A stretch of DNA of 64,000 nucleotides. Origin: Halorhabdus salina. Its GTDB lineage: Archaea > Halobacteriota > Halobacteria > Halobacteriales > Haloarculaceae. The notes below the pieces were generated by a model. That model saw nothing but the letters and a program-made list of their open reading frames with translations, had not been told where the DNA came from and made no database searches. The stretch covers positions 1 to 64,000 of the forward strand of contig NZ_JACDNP010000011.1 of assembly GCF_013839425.1 (NCBI RefSeq), written 5' to 3'. Shown here piece after piece: positions 36,410-44,570 of this stretch; position 1 is the stretch's first letter; each line of letters opens with the position of its first letter. A program made the translations under genes and the position numbers.

Positions 36410-37336
36410 ATGTCCGATCACGACCTATCGCATTCGGAGGAAGGCGCCGAGCACGACGTGGTCGTCGTCGGTGGCGGCCCGGCCGGCTGTTCGGCGGGCG
36501 TGTTCACGGCCCGGTACGGCCTGGACACGCTCGTCCTCGATCGTGGACGGTCGTCGCTCGGGCAGTGCGCCGTCGTCGAGAACTACCCTGGGTTCCCCGA
36601 CGGGATCGGTGTGGAAACGCTGTCGACCCTCCTCGAGGACCACGCCGCGGAAGCCGGCTGTGAAATCACCCCGGAACTCGTCGAGCGCGTTGACCGCCGT
36701 CCTGACGGCCCTGGGTTCCTCGTCGAGACGGCGACCGGAACCACTCACACCGCCGCCCGGATCATTGCGGCGACGCGCTACGGCGGCGAATATCTCCGGC
36801 CCGCTCTCGAGGACGACGCTTTCGAGACACTCGACGGGAACGACGGCCGGGGCAGACTCGACCGATCGTATCCGGACCGTGACGGGGCGACGCCCGTCGA
36901 GGGGCTCTACGTCGCCTCGCCCTCGAAGGCGGCGGATCGACAGGCGATCGTCGCCGCCGGCCGCGGCGCTCGCGTCGGGATCGCGGTCGTCGAAGCCGCC
37001 CGCCGCGATCGGGGGTACCCGCCCGCCCTCGCGGCTTCCTACGACTGGGTTCGCCCTGAGGAGGGACGTGCTGAGGAGTGGGGCGAGCGCGAGACCTGGC
37101 GGGCATCCATCGCCGAGCGGTGGCCGGACGACCACACAGTGGATCGACGCCGGTACGTCGAACTCCGGGAACGGGAGATCGACCGTCGTCTCGCAGCGTA
37201 TCGCTCGGCCGAGGAGATCGAATCGACAGCCCAACGCGGTCAGCGACGATTGCTCGACCGTCTCGATGAGGACCTGGTACTCGAACGGGCCGCGGAGATC
37301 GCGGCCGACCGTGACGCGGTGGAGGTGTCCACCTGA
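36410..37336 (+). CDS. Thioredoxin-reductase-like flavoprotein lacking NADPH domain
   Basis: The 308-residue protein has the FAD-binding Rossmann motif VVVVGGGPAGCSAG (residues 17-30), the VENYPGF loop of thioredoxin reductases and a closing FAD segment PVEGLYVASPSKAADRQ. Only about 50 residues lie between the IIAAT strand and that closing segment, where thioredoxin reductases have a 130-residue NADPH domain with the redox CxxC. Both are absent. A charged C-terminal helical extension of about 100 residues follows instead. In an iron operon it may reduce or release iron from a chelator using another electron donor; this is inference. It sits between the binding proteins and the permease. Confidence 0.75.
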   Translation: MSDHDLSHSEEGAEHDVVVVGGGPAGCSAGVFTARYGLDTLVLDRGRSSLGQCAVVENYPGFPDGIGVETLSTLLEDHAAEAGCEITPELVERVDRRPDGPGFLVETATGTTHTAARIIAATRYGGEYLRPALEDDAFETLDGNDGRGRLDRSYPDRDGATPVEGLYVASPSKAADRQAIVAAGRGARVGIAVVEAARRDRGYPPALAASYDWVRPEEGRAEEWGERETWRASIAERWPDDHTVDRRRYVELREREIDRRLAAYRSAEEIESTAQRGQRRLLDRLDEDLVLERAAEIAADRDAVEVST

Positions 37337-37338
37337 GC

Positions 37339-38493
37339 ATGGCGGGCGAACCGACGACGCGCGACCGGCTCGCCTCGCGGTTCGGCCGGCTCTCCCGGGT
37401 CGATAGCTCGCTGGTCAGCCTCTGTCTCGCCAGCGTCATCGTGGTGCTGGTCGCCGGGTTCGTCCAGATCCGCTACGGGGACTTCGCGATGACGTGGGGG
37501 AAAGCGTGGGCGGCCGTCTCCGACCCGAACGTCCTCTTCAGCGTCCAGGCCTGGAAGGGGTTCCTGCTCGGCGGGGAGTTACCCGAACTGTCACACCAGA
37601 GCTTGATCGTCTGGGACATGCGCATCCCGCGGGTGATCGTGGCCGTCTTCGTCGGGATGAACCTCGCCGTCTCGGGAGCGATCTTCCAGGCCGTGACCCG
37701 GAACGAACTCGCGAGTCCATTCATCCTCGGGGTCTCCTCGGGGGCCGGGCTCGCGATCTTGTTCACACTCGTGGTCATCCCCGGCGTGACGATCGTCGTC
37801 CCCTTGCTCGTCGCCGAGTTGCAGGTCTCCACGTCGATGCTGTTGCCGGTGTTCGCCGCCGTGGGCGGCGTCCTCGCGTTCGTGATCGTCTACGCTATCG
37901 CCTGGAAGAACGGCACCTCGCCGGTCCGGTTGGTGCTTGCGGGCGTGATCGTCAGTACGGTCTTTGGCAGCCTCCAGCGCGCCATGTTCTTCTTTGCCGA
38001 CGATCTCGGGGTCGTCCAGTCAGCCATCGCCTGGATCACCGGCTCGCTGACCGGCACCGACTGGGAGCAGGTCCGGATGGTCCTGCCCTGGTCGGTGATC
38101 GCGCTGGCACTCGCAGTGCTCTCCGCCCGACAGTTGAACGTCCTCCTACTGGGTGAGCGGACAGCGAGCTCGCTGGGCATGCGCGTCGAACGCGTCCGTT
38201 TTGCCCTCTCCGGGGTTGCGGTCCTCGCCGCCGCGGCGAGCATCGCCGTCGCGGGCATCGTCGGGTTCGTCGGGCTGATCGTCCCGCACATGGTCCGGAA
38301 CATCGTCGGCAGCGACTACCGGAAGCTGATCGTCGGCTGCCTGTTCGTCGGCCCGGCGCTAATGGTCGCCGCCGACGTGGGTGCCAGACTTGCCCTGTCG
38401 GTCCAGATCCCCGTCGGTATCGTGACCGGCCTCGTCGGCGGGCCGTACTTCCTCTATCTGATGCGCAAACAGGAATCCATGGGTGAAATATGA
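37339..38493 (+). CDS. FecCD-type ABC transporter permease
   Basis: This 384-residue membrane protein belongs to the FecCD/BtuC family with about ten helices. Family landmarks include RIPRVIVAVFVGMNLAVSG, GAIFQAVTRNELASPFILG, LLGERTASSLGM and GFVGLIVPHMVRNIVG. The last lies next to the ATPase-coupling loop. It would form a homodimer that passes the chelate across the membrane. Its end overlaps the ATPase gene start by 4 bases. Confidence 0.93.
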   Translation: MAGEPTTRDRLASRFGRLSRVDSSLVSLCLASVIVVLVAGFVQIRYGDFAMTWGKAWAAVSDPNVLFSVQAWKGFLLGGELPELSHQSLIVWDMRIPRVIVAVFVGMNLAVSGAIFQAVTRNELASPFILGVSSGAGLAILFTLVVIPGVTIVVPLLVAELQVSTSMLLPVFAAVGGVLAFVIVYAIAWKNGTSPVRLVLAGVIVSTVFGSLQRAMFFFADDLGVVQSAIAWITGSLTGTDWEQVRMVLPWSVIALALAVLSARQLNVLLLGERTASSLGMRVERVRFALSGVAVLAAAASIAVAGIVGFVGLIVPHMVRNIVGSDYRKLIVGCLFVGPALMVAADVGARLALSVQIPVGIVTGLVGGPYFLYLMRKQESMGEI

Positions 38494-39413
38494 CAGACGA
38501 GAACACACCACAGACAGACGGCGGCAGTCAGGTCTTCCAGCCGCCAGGGACAGACGCCGACATCCCTAGCGCGGCCATCGATGAAGACGACCAGCCGGCC
38601 GATCCAGCCGCCGGAGCGGCCGCCGAGTTCGTCGGCGAGGATATCGTCGCAGGGTATCCCACCAGTGCGGAACCGGTCATCGACGGTGCCACGATCCGGC
38701 TCCCGCCGGGGGAAGTGACCGCCTTGGTCGGCCCGAACGGCAGCGGCAAGAGCACGCTGTTGGCCGGACTGGCCGACCAGCTCGATATCGACGCGGGCAC
38801 CGTCCTGCTCGACGGCGAGGACATCCACGCGCTGGAGGCGACGGAACTCGCCCGTAAGCTGGGGTTGCTCTCCCAGGAGAACGTCGCGCCGAACAGCCTC
38901 GCTGTCGAGGAATTGGTGGCCCACGGTCGGTATCCCCACCGCGGCTTTTTCGAGTCGCTCTCGCCGGCCGATCGGGCAGCGATCGACGAGGCGATCGAGA
39001 CTGCCGGGGTCGAACACCTCCGGGACCGCGAGGTCGGAAATCTCAGCGGCGGCCAGGCACAGCTGGTCTGGATCGCCATGGTCCTCGCCCAGGACACCGA
39101 CGTCCTTCTACTCGACGAGCCGACGACGTTCCTCGATATGCACCATCAGCTCGAAGTCATGGAGATCGTCGAGCGACTCCGGGACGACGGCGACGTGACC
39201 GTCGGGATCGTCCTCCACGACATCGAGCAAGCGGCCCGGTATGCTGACCACGTTGTCGTGTTGGATGACGGCGGAATCTACGATCGGGGCCCACCAGAGG
39301 CAGTGATCACGGCGGCGATGCTCGCCGAGGTGTTCGGTGTCGAGGCCAGAGTGACAGCGACCGACGACGGGCCGCGGGTGACGCCGTTGCGGGCGGTTCA
39401 CGACGGCGAGTGA
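38490..39413 (+). CDS. FepC-type ABC transporter ATP-binding protein
   Basis: The 307-residue ATPase has an acidic N-terminal extension of about 45 residues, Walker A GPNGSGKST (near 81-89), Q-loop LLSQENVAPNS, signature NLSGGQAQLVWIAM, Walker B VLLLDEPTTFLD and a switch His in VLHDIEQAARY. It powers the FecCD-type permease next to it. The overlap of the two genes (ATGA) indicates coupled translation. It is the last gene of the iron operon. Confidence 0.93.
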   Translation: MTDENTPQTDGGSQVFQPPGTDADIPSAAIDEDDQPADPAAGAAAEFVGEDIVAGYPTSAEPVIDGATIRLPPGEVTALVGPNGSGKSTLLAGLADQLDIDAGTVLLDGEDIHALEATELARKLGLLSQENVAPNSLAVEELVAHGRYPHRGFFESLSPADRAAIDEAIETAGVEHLRDREVGNLSGGQAQLVWIAMVLAQDTDVLLLDEPTTFLDMHHQLEVMEIVERLRDDGDVTVGIVLHDIEQAARYADHVVVLDDGGIYDRGPPEAVITAAMLAEVFGVEARVTATDDGPRVTPLRAVHDGE

Positions 39414-39543
39414 CGCCGAGACCGGCTCGATTCCCGCGAACGCGCCGAATGTCGTTGCGATCACGACAGCAGTTCGACGGCCAACTTATATATAACGGCC
39501 TGTCGAGCGTTACCACGACACATCCGTTCCAGGGTGACCGACG

Positions 39544-40399
39544 ATGGTAACCGACGCGTTCGTCGATCTAGTTGGAACAAACCCGATCGTCCAGGCGCTG
39601 GTCGGTGGGATCGTCATCGCCCTGATGAACCTGCTTGGCGCGTCGCTCGTGCTCGTCTGGCGCGATCCGAGCGAGCGCGCCCTGGACGGCGCGCTGGGAT
39701 TCGCTGCCGGCGTGATGATGGCGGCGGCGTTCACCAGCCTGATCGTTCCCGGGATCGACGCAACCGAAATCCTGGTGCCGGGCGTCGCCGCCGACGGACT
39801 CCTGGGGCCGCTGCCGGTCCTGATTGGGATCGCGCTGGGCGCACTCGTGCTCGATCGTGGTGACGCTCTGGTTCCCCACGCCCACATCCTGCTGACGGGA
39901 CGTAAACGCGCCGACGCGGCCGGCCAGTCGGAATCCCTGCCGATCGACGACCCCCGGATCGCCTCCGTTGTCCTGTTCATCCTGGCGATCACACTCCACA
40001 ACGTGCCGCAGGGACTGGCCGTGGGGGTCGGCTTTGGCTCGGGAGATGTCGGCGGGGCGCTCGCCCTGATGCTGGCGATCGGGATTCAGAACATTCCCGA
40101 GGGATTGCCGTCTCCATCGCGGCGATCAACGCCGGACTCGATCGGCGGCTCTATGCGGCGGTCGCCGGCATTCGTGCGGGCGTCGTGGAGATCCCGCTGG
40201 CCGTGATCGGCGCCGTCGCCGTCACGGTCGCCACCCCGCTACCCCCTACGCGATGGGGTTTGCGGCGGGCGCAATGTTGTTCGTCATTAGTGATGAGATC
40301 GTCCCCGAGACCCACACGCGGGGCAACGAGCGCATCGCGACGCTGGGCACGATGGCCGGCATCTTCGTGATGCTATATCTGGATGTCGCACTGGGGTAA
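39544..40399 (+). pseudogene. ZIP-family zinc transporter with two frameshifts
   Basis: The frame starting MVTDAFVDLVGTNPIV is a ZIP (ZupT-like) metal transporter with helix IV HNVPQGLAVGVGFGSG and helix V GIQNIPEG. Just after EGL, at about 40107, one base is missing and the expected AVSIAAINAG continues one frame over. A second missing base in a C-run near 40241-40246 shifts the frame again, after which GFAAGAMLFVISDEIVPETH ends correctly at TAA 40397-40399. All expected protein is present, so this is a recent break or sequencing error. A TATA-like CTTATATATAAC lies at 39485-39496. Confidence 0.8.
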
Positions 40400-40424
40400 A
40401 TTGTGTAGCAACCGAGATGCTTGA

Positions 40425-41402
40425 TTACGATTCGAGGGCAGCATCTGGTCGCTCCTCGAACAGCATATCGAGGAACATCGCCTCGAATCGCTCGCTGTCG
40501 AGAGACTCGACGACGCGGGTTCGTGGTTCTGTCTCCGTCACACCCAATTCGTCGACCGACGTGTATCCGCGGGTCAGTCCCTCGCGTTCGTCCACGTCGA
40601 CCGCGTACGTCCCCGTCTCCTCGATGAGAGCGGGTTCGACGAGTGCCGCCACCAGTGCCGAATCAGGCTGCGTGACGACGTCTCGGCCCATCGCCTCGCG
40701 GTTGAATTCTCGTACCTGCGTCGTGATGTCGGTGAAGAATGCTGCGAGGGAAGTGTCCGGACCGGATTCGATCCGCTCGAGCGTTTCGGGGCCGAAATCG
40801 GTATCGCGGACAGTCAGCCCCCAGTCGAACAACGTTACATCGAAGTTGTTCAAGACGATTTTTGTCGCGTCTGGGTCGGCCCAGAAGTTGTACTCAGCGG
40901 CTGGGGTGATATTGCCCAAGCAATTGACGTTCCCGCCCATGACCCAGACCTCGTCGAGCAACTCGTCGAGGTGCGGTTCCTTCTTGTAGGCGAGGGCGAC
41001 GTTCGTCAGCGGGGCAATACAGGCAAGCGTGATCTCGCCGGGGTTCGCCCGCGCCTGCTCGACGATGTAATCGACGGCGAATTGTTCGCCCGAGTCGATT
41101 CCAGTGTCGGGGAAACGGTCGCCGCCGAGGCCGCCTTCGCCGTGGATGTGCTCGGCGAACTCGTGGTCCTTCTGGAGCGGTGAGCGGGCGCCCTCGTAGA
41201 TAGTCACGTCGTCCTCGGCACCCGCGAGTTCGAGGGTCCGTTTGGCGTTCTCGACCTGGTGGTCGAACGCGACGTTGCCAGCACAGATCGTAATGCCGGT
41301 GACGTCGATTCGGTCGGATAACAGGCCCATCAACAGGGCCTGCGTGTCGTCGCCAGCCGTGTCCGTGTCGATGATAACCGCTCGCTCGTCTGGAAGAGAC
41401 AT
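40425..41402 (-). CDS. Inosine-uridine preferring nucleoside hydrolase
   Basis: The 325-residue enzyme cleaves ribonucleosides to base and ribose. The calcium-binding DTDTAGDDTQAL motif is at residues 11-22, with IAPLTNVALAYKKEP and the VWVMGGNVNCLGN strand further on. A late AEYNFWADPDATKIV segment supplies substrate contacts. I chose ATG 41402 (MSLPDERAVIIDTD). A ribokinase remnant lies directly upstream on the same strand. A hydrolase plus ribokinase would form a nucleoside salvage pair, now broken. Confidence 0.9.
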   Translation of the reverse strand: MSLPDERAVIIDTDTAGDDTQALLMGLLSDRIDVTGITICAGNVAFDHQVENAKRTLELAGAEDDVTIYEGARSPLQKDHEFAEHIHGEGGLGGDRFPDTGIDSGEQFAVDYIVEQARANPGEITLACIAPLTNVALAYKKEPHLDELLDEVWVMGGNVNCLGNITPAAEYNFWADPDATKIVLNNFDVTLFDWGLTVRDTDFGPETLERIESGPDTSLAAFFTDITTQVREFNREAMGRDVVTQPDSALVAALVEPALIEETGTYAVDVDEREGLTRGYTSVDELGVTETEPRTRVVESLDSERFEAMFLDMLFEERPDAALES

Positions 41403-41470
41403 ACCCCAAACCTTGGCCAGGGGACAAATGACTGTTTGGCCCACCGCCGCTTGAAGGACCCCACGCCGCG

Positions 41471-41679
41471 TCAGAGCGAACGATTCGATCGCATCTCGGC
41501 CTGGAATGCAGGGGCACCCTCGTAGTCCGTATACGCAAGCCCACCAGTCCGACCGAGGAACGTCGCAGTTCCGACGGGATCGATTCCCTCAGCGAGTGCC
41601 ACTCCGAACCACGCGTCGAACGCATTCCCGGCACCCGTCGTGTCGACGCCAGCGACATCCGGGGCCGGGCGACGACTCA
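41471..41679 (-). pseudogene. 3' fragment of a PfkB-family ribokinase
   Basis: About 65 residues survive, starting RRPAPDVAGVDTTGAGNAF, which is the C-terminal PfkB signature (the catalytic Asp of DTTGAGD is replaced by Asn). It ends EMRSNRSL-stop. Everything upstream of that belongs to the next gene on the same strand (DUF6159, ending at 41677), so the kinase lost its first three quarters. Its neighbour, a nucleoside hydrolase, releases ribose, the likely former substrate. Confidence 0.8.
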
Positions 41680-42534
41680 AATCCGGCCACCAACCATGCC
41701 GGCCGATCCCTGACTCTCGACCCCCAGCCGGCTGAAATCCATGTCCTCGAAGAACTCCGGTGCTTCCTGCTCGGTCGCATAGACGTATAGCGCGGTCTTG
41801 GCGATCCCAGTCAATGCCTGGCCGATCAAGAACGCAAGCAGGATGGCCGTGCCGCCGACCGCTGCCGTCGCGAGGATCACGGCCAGCCCCGATCCGGGCA
41901 CCGCCAGGAAGGTCACGGTCGCCACGGCGACGCCGCCGAGCACGAGCAGGAATGTGACGATCGAGATCGCCGACAACGCCCCCAGTGACTCGCCCCACGT
42001 GTTTCGAATCGTCCGCCCGCTCTGTTTGAACATGCCCGTGATCGAGGTCTCCTCGAAGACGATCACCGGCACGATGAAGTAGGTCATGACGCCCCACGCC
42101 AGACTGAACACCGCGGCGAGGATCGTCCCTGCGAGATCACTTGACTCCTCGATCGCCCGGATGATGACGCCGACAATGGCGGCGATGATCGCCCAGGCTA
42201 GGAGTTGCCACTTTTTCGACCAGGCGACTGCCAGGCACTCCCGTATTGTCGGCGCTTCACCCCGGAAGGTGCGCCGCGTCGCCGCGACCAGTGCTGCCGT
42301 AAAAAACGACGCGACGAACGTCTCGACGACATAGACGACGAACAGGGTCGCATACAGTACCGGCCCTGGCTCGGGATCGACCATGAACAGTCCGCCGAAC
42401 AACGTCAGCATGAACGCCAGCCCGGCCAGTCCACCCAACAGGGGGAAGGCGAGCAGTTTCGGGTGCGCTCGGAGGACCCGGCCGCTACGCCGTGCCAGTC
42501 CGAATCCGGTCGAGATGCGTCTGAAGAATCCCAT
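41677..42534 (-). CDS. DUF6159-type membrane protein
   Basis: The 285-residue protein has five or six transmembrane helices, with MGFFRRISTGFGLARRSGRVL as an amphipathic, basic start and AHPKLLAFPLLGG before the first helix. FFTAALVAATRRTFRGEAP and the AWGVMTYFIVPVIVFEETS segment are typical of this family of unknown function. Its C-terminus lies at the junction with the ribokinase fragment and may have been trimmed or extended. It lies 36 bases downstream of the small membrane gene on the same strand. Confidence 0.8.
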   Translation of the reverse strand: MGFFRRISTGFGLARRSGRVLRAHPKLLAFPLLGGLAGLAFMLTLFGGLFMVDPEPGPVLYATLFVVYVVETFVASFFTAALVAATRRTFRGEAPTIRECLAVAWSKKWQLLAWAIIAAIVGVIIRAIEESSDLAGTILAAVFSLAWGVMTYFIVPVIVFEETSITGMFKQSGRTIRNTWGESLGALSAISIVTFLLVLGGVAVATVTFLAVPGSGLAVILATAAVGGTAILLAFLIGQALTGIAKTALYVYATEQEAPEFFEDMDFSRLGVESQGSAGMVGGRI

Positions 42535-42570
42535 CGTTCAGGACGCCCATCTCCCGTTGCCCATATGAAG

Positions 42571-42792
42571 CTATTCCTTCTGACCCTCCCGAATACCCTC
42601 GATGAGCAGCGCAACGATCGCCGCGCCAAGCACCACTGTCAGCACGATCAGCGCCACCGTCCCGAGAAGCCCCTCACCGAGGACTGACGGCACTGTCGCC
42701 CCCAACCCAGCCCACAGTATCGCCAGCAAGATTCCGAGGATCGTCCGCTGGGTCGAGGCGGCGAGCGTTCCGCCGGCCGTATCTGTCGCCAT
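42571..42792 (-). CDS. Small membrane protein (73 aa)
   Basis: The protein has two hydrophobic helices (about 17-36 and 42-65) and a charged end EGIREGQKE. It starts MATDTAGGTLAASTQRTIL. It precedes the DUF6159 gene on the same strand with a 36-base gap, so the two may be co-transcribed. No family is recognised. Confidence 0.6.
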   Translation of the reverse strand: MATDTAGGTLAASTQRTILGILLAILWAGLGATVPSVLGEGLLGTVALIVLTVVLGAAIVALLIEGIREGQKE

Positions 42793-42849
42793 GCGGCACA
42801 GATATAGTCACTGACACAAATAAATATCGTAGTTGACTCGGTCGCTCAC

Positions 42850-43245
42850 TCACTGGAAGGGGTCGCGCCGACCGGCCGTGCCGTCCTGGCGATGGTGAAG
42901 CACGATCGGGTTGCCGTCCGGATCGGCCACCGTCGCCATGTCACAGACGCCGGTATCGATCGGTTCTTGGAAGACCGCCTGCCCGTCTTCACTGATCTCT
43001 TCGACTGCCGATTCGACGTCATCGACGGCGAGGGCGACCGCCGCCCCGCCGGGACCTGGCTCGCTGTCTGCTTCGGAATCGAGTTCGTTCAGCGCGAGCG
43101 TCGTCGGTCGGGCCGCGAACTCCGCCCACCCGAACTCCTCGAGATGCTCCTCCATCTCCAGTCCGAGCGTGTCCCGATAAAAGGGAATGGCCGTCTCGAG
43201 GTCGGTGACGTTGTACTGGACAAAATCGACTGCCTTGGCGTCCAT
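42850..43245 (-). CDS. VOC-family (glyoxalase-like) protein
   Basis: The 131-residue protein has the double beta-alpha-beta-beta-beta pattern of the vicinal oxygen chelate superfamily: VQYNVTDLETAIPFYRDTLGL, then AVALAVDDVESAVEEI and the closing ATVADPDGNPIVLHHR with a metal-ligand Glu/His position. Members include glyoxalases, dioxygenases and resistance proteins, so the reaction cannot be assigned. ATG 43245 (MDAKAVDFVQYN) is preferred over 43260. It is the first gene beyond the fixX island. Confidence 0.82.
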   Translation of the reverse strand: MDAKAVDFVQYNVTDLETAIPFYRDTLGLEMEEHLEEFGWAEFAARPTTLALNELDSEADSEPGPGGAAVALAVDDVESAVEEISEDGQAVFQEPIDTGVCDMATVADPDGNPIVLHHRQDGTAGRRDPFQ

Positions 43246-43302
43246 GGGGCTCGATCGCAAGGGTGGGGCTTATCGGTTGTGAAAATTCGGTGGACAGATT
43301 AT

Positions 43303-43362
43303 CCGTACTTGTAGGAGACGCCGCTCCCGTTCTCGGGGTACTCCCAGACGACGGTGCCGTGC
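43303..43362. repeat. Left copy of 60-bp direct repeat (fixX 3' end)
   Basis: Sixty bases match 44575-44634 with two visible differences (43311 and 43354). On the minus strand they encode the last part of the ferredoxin FixX, including VSYKYG, followed here by TAA (43301-43299). No upstream fixX sequence remains on this side. With the copy at 44575 it brackets a 1.27-kb segment, like attL and attR of an integrated element. Confidence 0.85.
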
Positions 43363-43375
43363 ATTCGAGAGTCGA

Positions 43376-43631
43376 TCAGCGGTGCTCGTCGATCCACGCA
43401 CAGAACGCCTCGAAGTCCTCGGCACCGGCGTCGGTCGCGATGTCACGGAGCGTTCCGATACTGATTGAAACGTGATCCGGAACGGTCACGATACGGGGTC
43501 CGTCTATTTTTGCTTCTTCGGAGGTACCCAGCGCAAGATCAGATGGTCTCCCGTGGTACGTACGTGCTGAAACCCGCCGACGTTGACCAGAACCTTGTAT
43601 ATTCTTCACCAGAAAAGTCCCGCGTGACCAT
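43376..43631 (-). pseudogene. hicA: HicA toxin gene broken by two frameshifts
   Basis: Three frames together spell a normal HicA mRNA interferase. MVTRDFSGEEYTR starts at ATG 43631. VLVNVGGFQHVRTTGDHLIL with the catalytic-type His continues in a second frame. VTVPDHVSISIGTLRDIA through CAWIDEHR-stop lies in a third. Two small indels (near 43590 and 43515) explain this. It begins two bases after the hicB stop on the same strand, the standard hicB-hicA order for some pairs. The toxin should be inactive. Confidence 0.75.
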
Positions 43632-43633
43632 CG

Positions 43634-43909
43634 TTATCGCAACACGTCTGGGAGTTCGTCATCCTGAGATCGGGCTGTCTCAGGATCGACGCCCAGTTCC
43701 TGGAGTTCCTCGTCTGTGGGCTCGTGTCCGCCGTCATCTTCGACGGCCGTGACGACGTCGTCCAAGTTCGCGAGGGCACCCTCTCGTGTCTCGCTTTGCG
43801 CGCTAACACCAATCTCAAGGTCGCGAGCTGTCCACTGACCGTCGGGATTTTTCAGGAGTCGGATCTCCCGATTGGGGGCGTCAGCGTCACCATAATTGGC
43901 TCGCGACAT
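43634..43909 (-). CDS. hicB: HicB-like antitoxin
   Basis: The 91-residue protein has the HicB partial RNase H fold pattern: IRLLKNPDGQWTARDLEIGV, then SQSETREGALANLDDVVTAV-like core (SAQSETREGALANLD). The acidic end EPTDEELQELGVDPETARS is typical of haloarchaeal HicB. It neutralises HicA and represses the operon in active pairs. The toxin partner directly downstream is frameshifted, so this is now an orphan antitoxin. ATG 43909 (MSRANYGDADAPN) is chosen; the upstream extension overlaps the Mrr-like gene. Confidence 0.8.
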   Translation of the reverse strand: MSRANYGDADAPNREIRLLKNPDGQWTARDLEIGVSAQSETREGALANLDDVVTAVEDDGGHEPTDEELQELGVDPETARSQDDELPDVLR

Positions 43910-43958
43910 ACTGCTGATAGGCCGGCGAGTGACAAAATGCTTCGGTACGAGAGACTTG

Positions 43959-44408
43959 TCAGTTCCCAGGTAGTATTTTTCGAAGTCCTCTACGAAGCAC
44001 CCTTCCAAGACTCACCTCACGTAGTGTTGGCTCAGTTAGAGCGATAACGAAATCATCAGCTTCGTTTTCTTTAATGGTACGAGCGAACGCTGTAGAGTCC
44101 ATCAATTGGATACCCAATGATTGGGCTTTTCGTCTCGCTCCCTCAGTGAATTCACTCGTTGTTACGATGATTATTTTATCAATATCGCTTCTCGCTGCAA
44201 GTTCAGTATGCGCTTCTACGTGAGTCTTGTTTACGGGATTTTCGATGGCATGGCGATGACATTGGATCGCTTTCACTGTATCACCGTCCGGACCTGATTT
44301 GACACACTTTACGTGGATATCGTTTGCAATTATTGAGGTATTCCATCCTTGGCGTTGCCACACCCCTCCGACAATTTTTCGAAAGTCATCGTGATTTACA
44401 TTCCTCAT
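43959..44408 (-). CDS. Mrr-type restriction endonuclease-like protein
   Basis: The 149-residue protein resembles the Mrr/type IV nuclease domain: NHDDFRKIVGGVWQRQGW at the start, then DIHVKCV, VKAIQCHRHAIENPV and IIIVTTSEFTEGARRKAQ. The usual catalytic E/Q-x-K triad position reads QCH, so the lysine is replaced and activity is doubtful. A TATA-like TGTATATATTC at 44445-44455 sits too close to ATG 44444 but well for ATG 44408, which I prefer. The DNA is AT-richer than the neighbours. It lies within the segment bracketed by the 60-bp repeats. Confidence 0.65.
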   Translation of the reverse strand: MRNVNHDDFRKIVGGVWQRQGWNTSIIANDIHVKCVKSGPDGDTVKAIQCHRHAIENPVNKTHVEAHTELAARSDIDKIIIVTTSEFTEGARRKAQSLGIQLMDSTAFARTIKENEADDFVIALTEPTLREVSLGRVLRRGLRKILPGN

Positions 44409-44570
44409 CCGGGCTTCAAGCTCTCCAGCTGATAGCTCACACATGTGTATATATTCGAGTTAGCCATAGGAAAATCCATCCCAGAGAAGATATCGTTATA
44501 ACCGAGACACAACGTCTTCTAATTCAGAACAGTCTCCGTATTCCAGCCCGCTATATATGCCTGTGATTTC

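Noticed and set aside
43376-43609. A 77-residue protein from one frame of the hicA region as an intact gene
   Set aside because: Only its last 40 residues match HicA. The N-terminal part is a frameshifted reading of the true HicA sequence.
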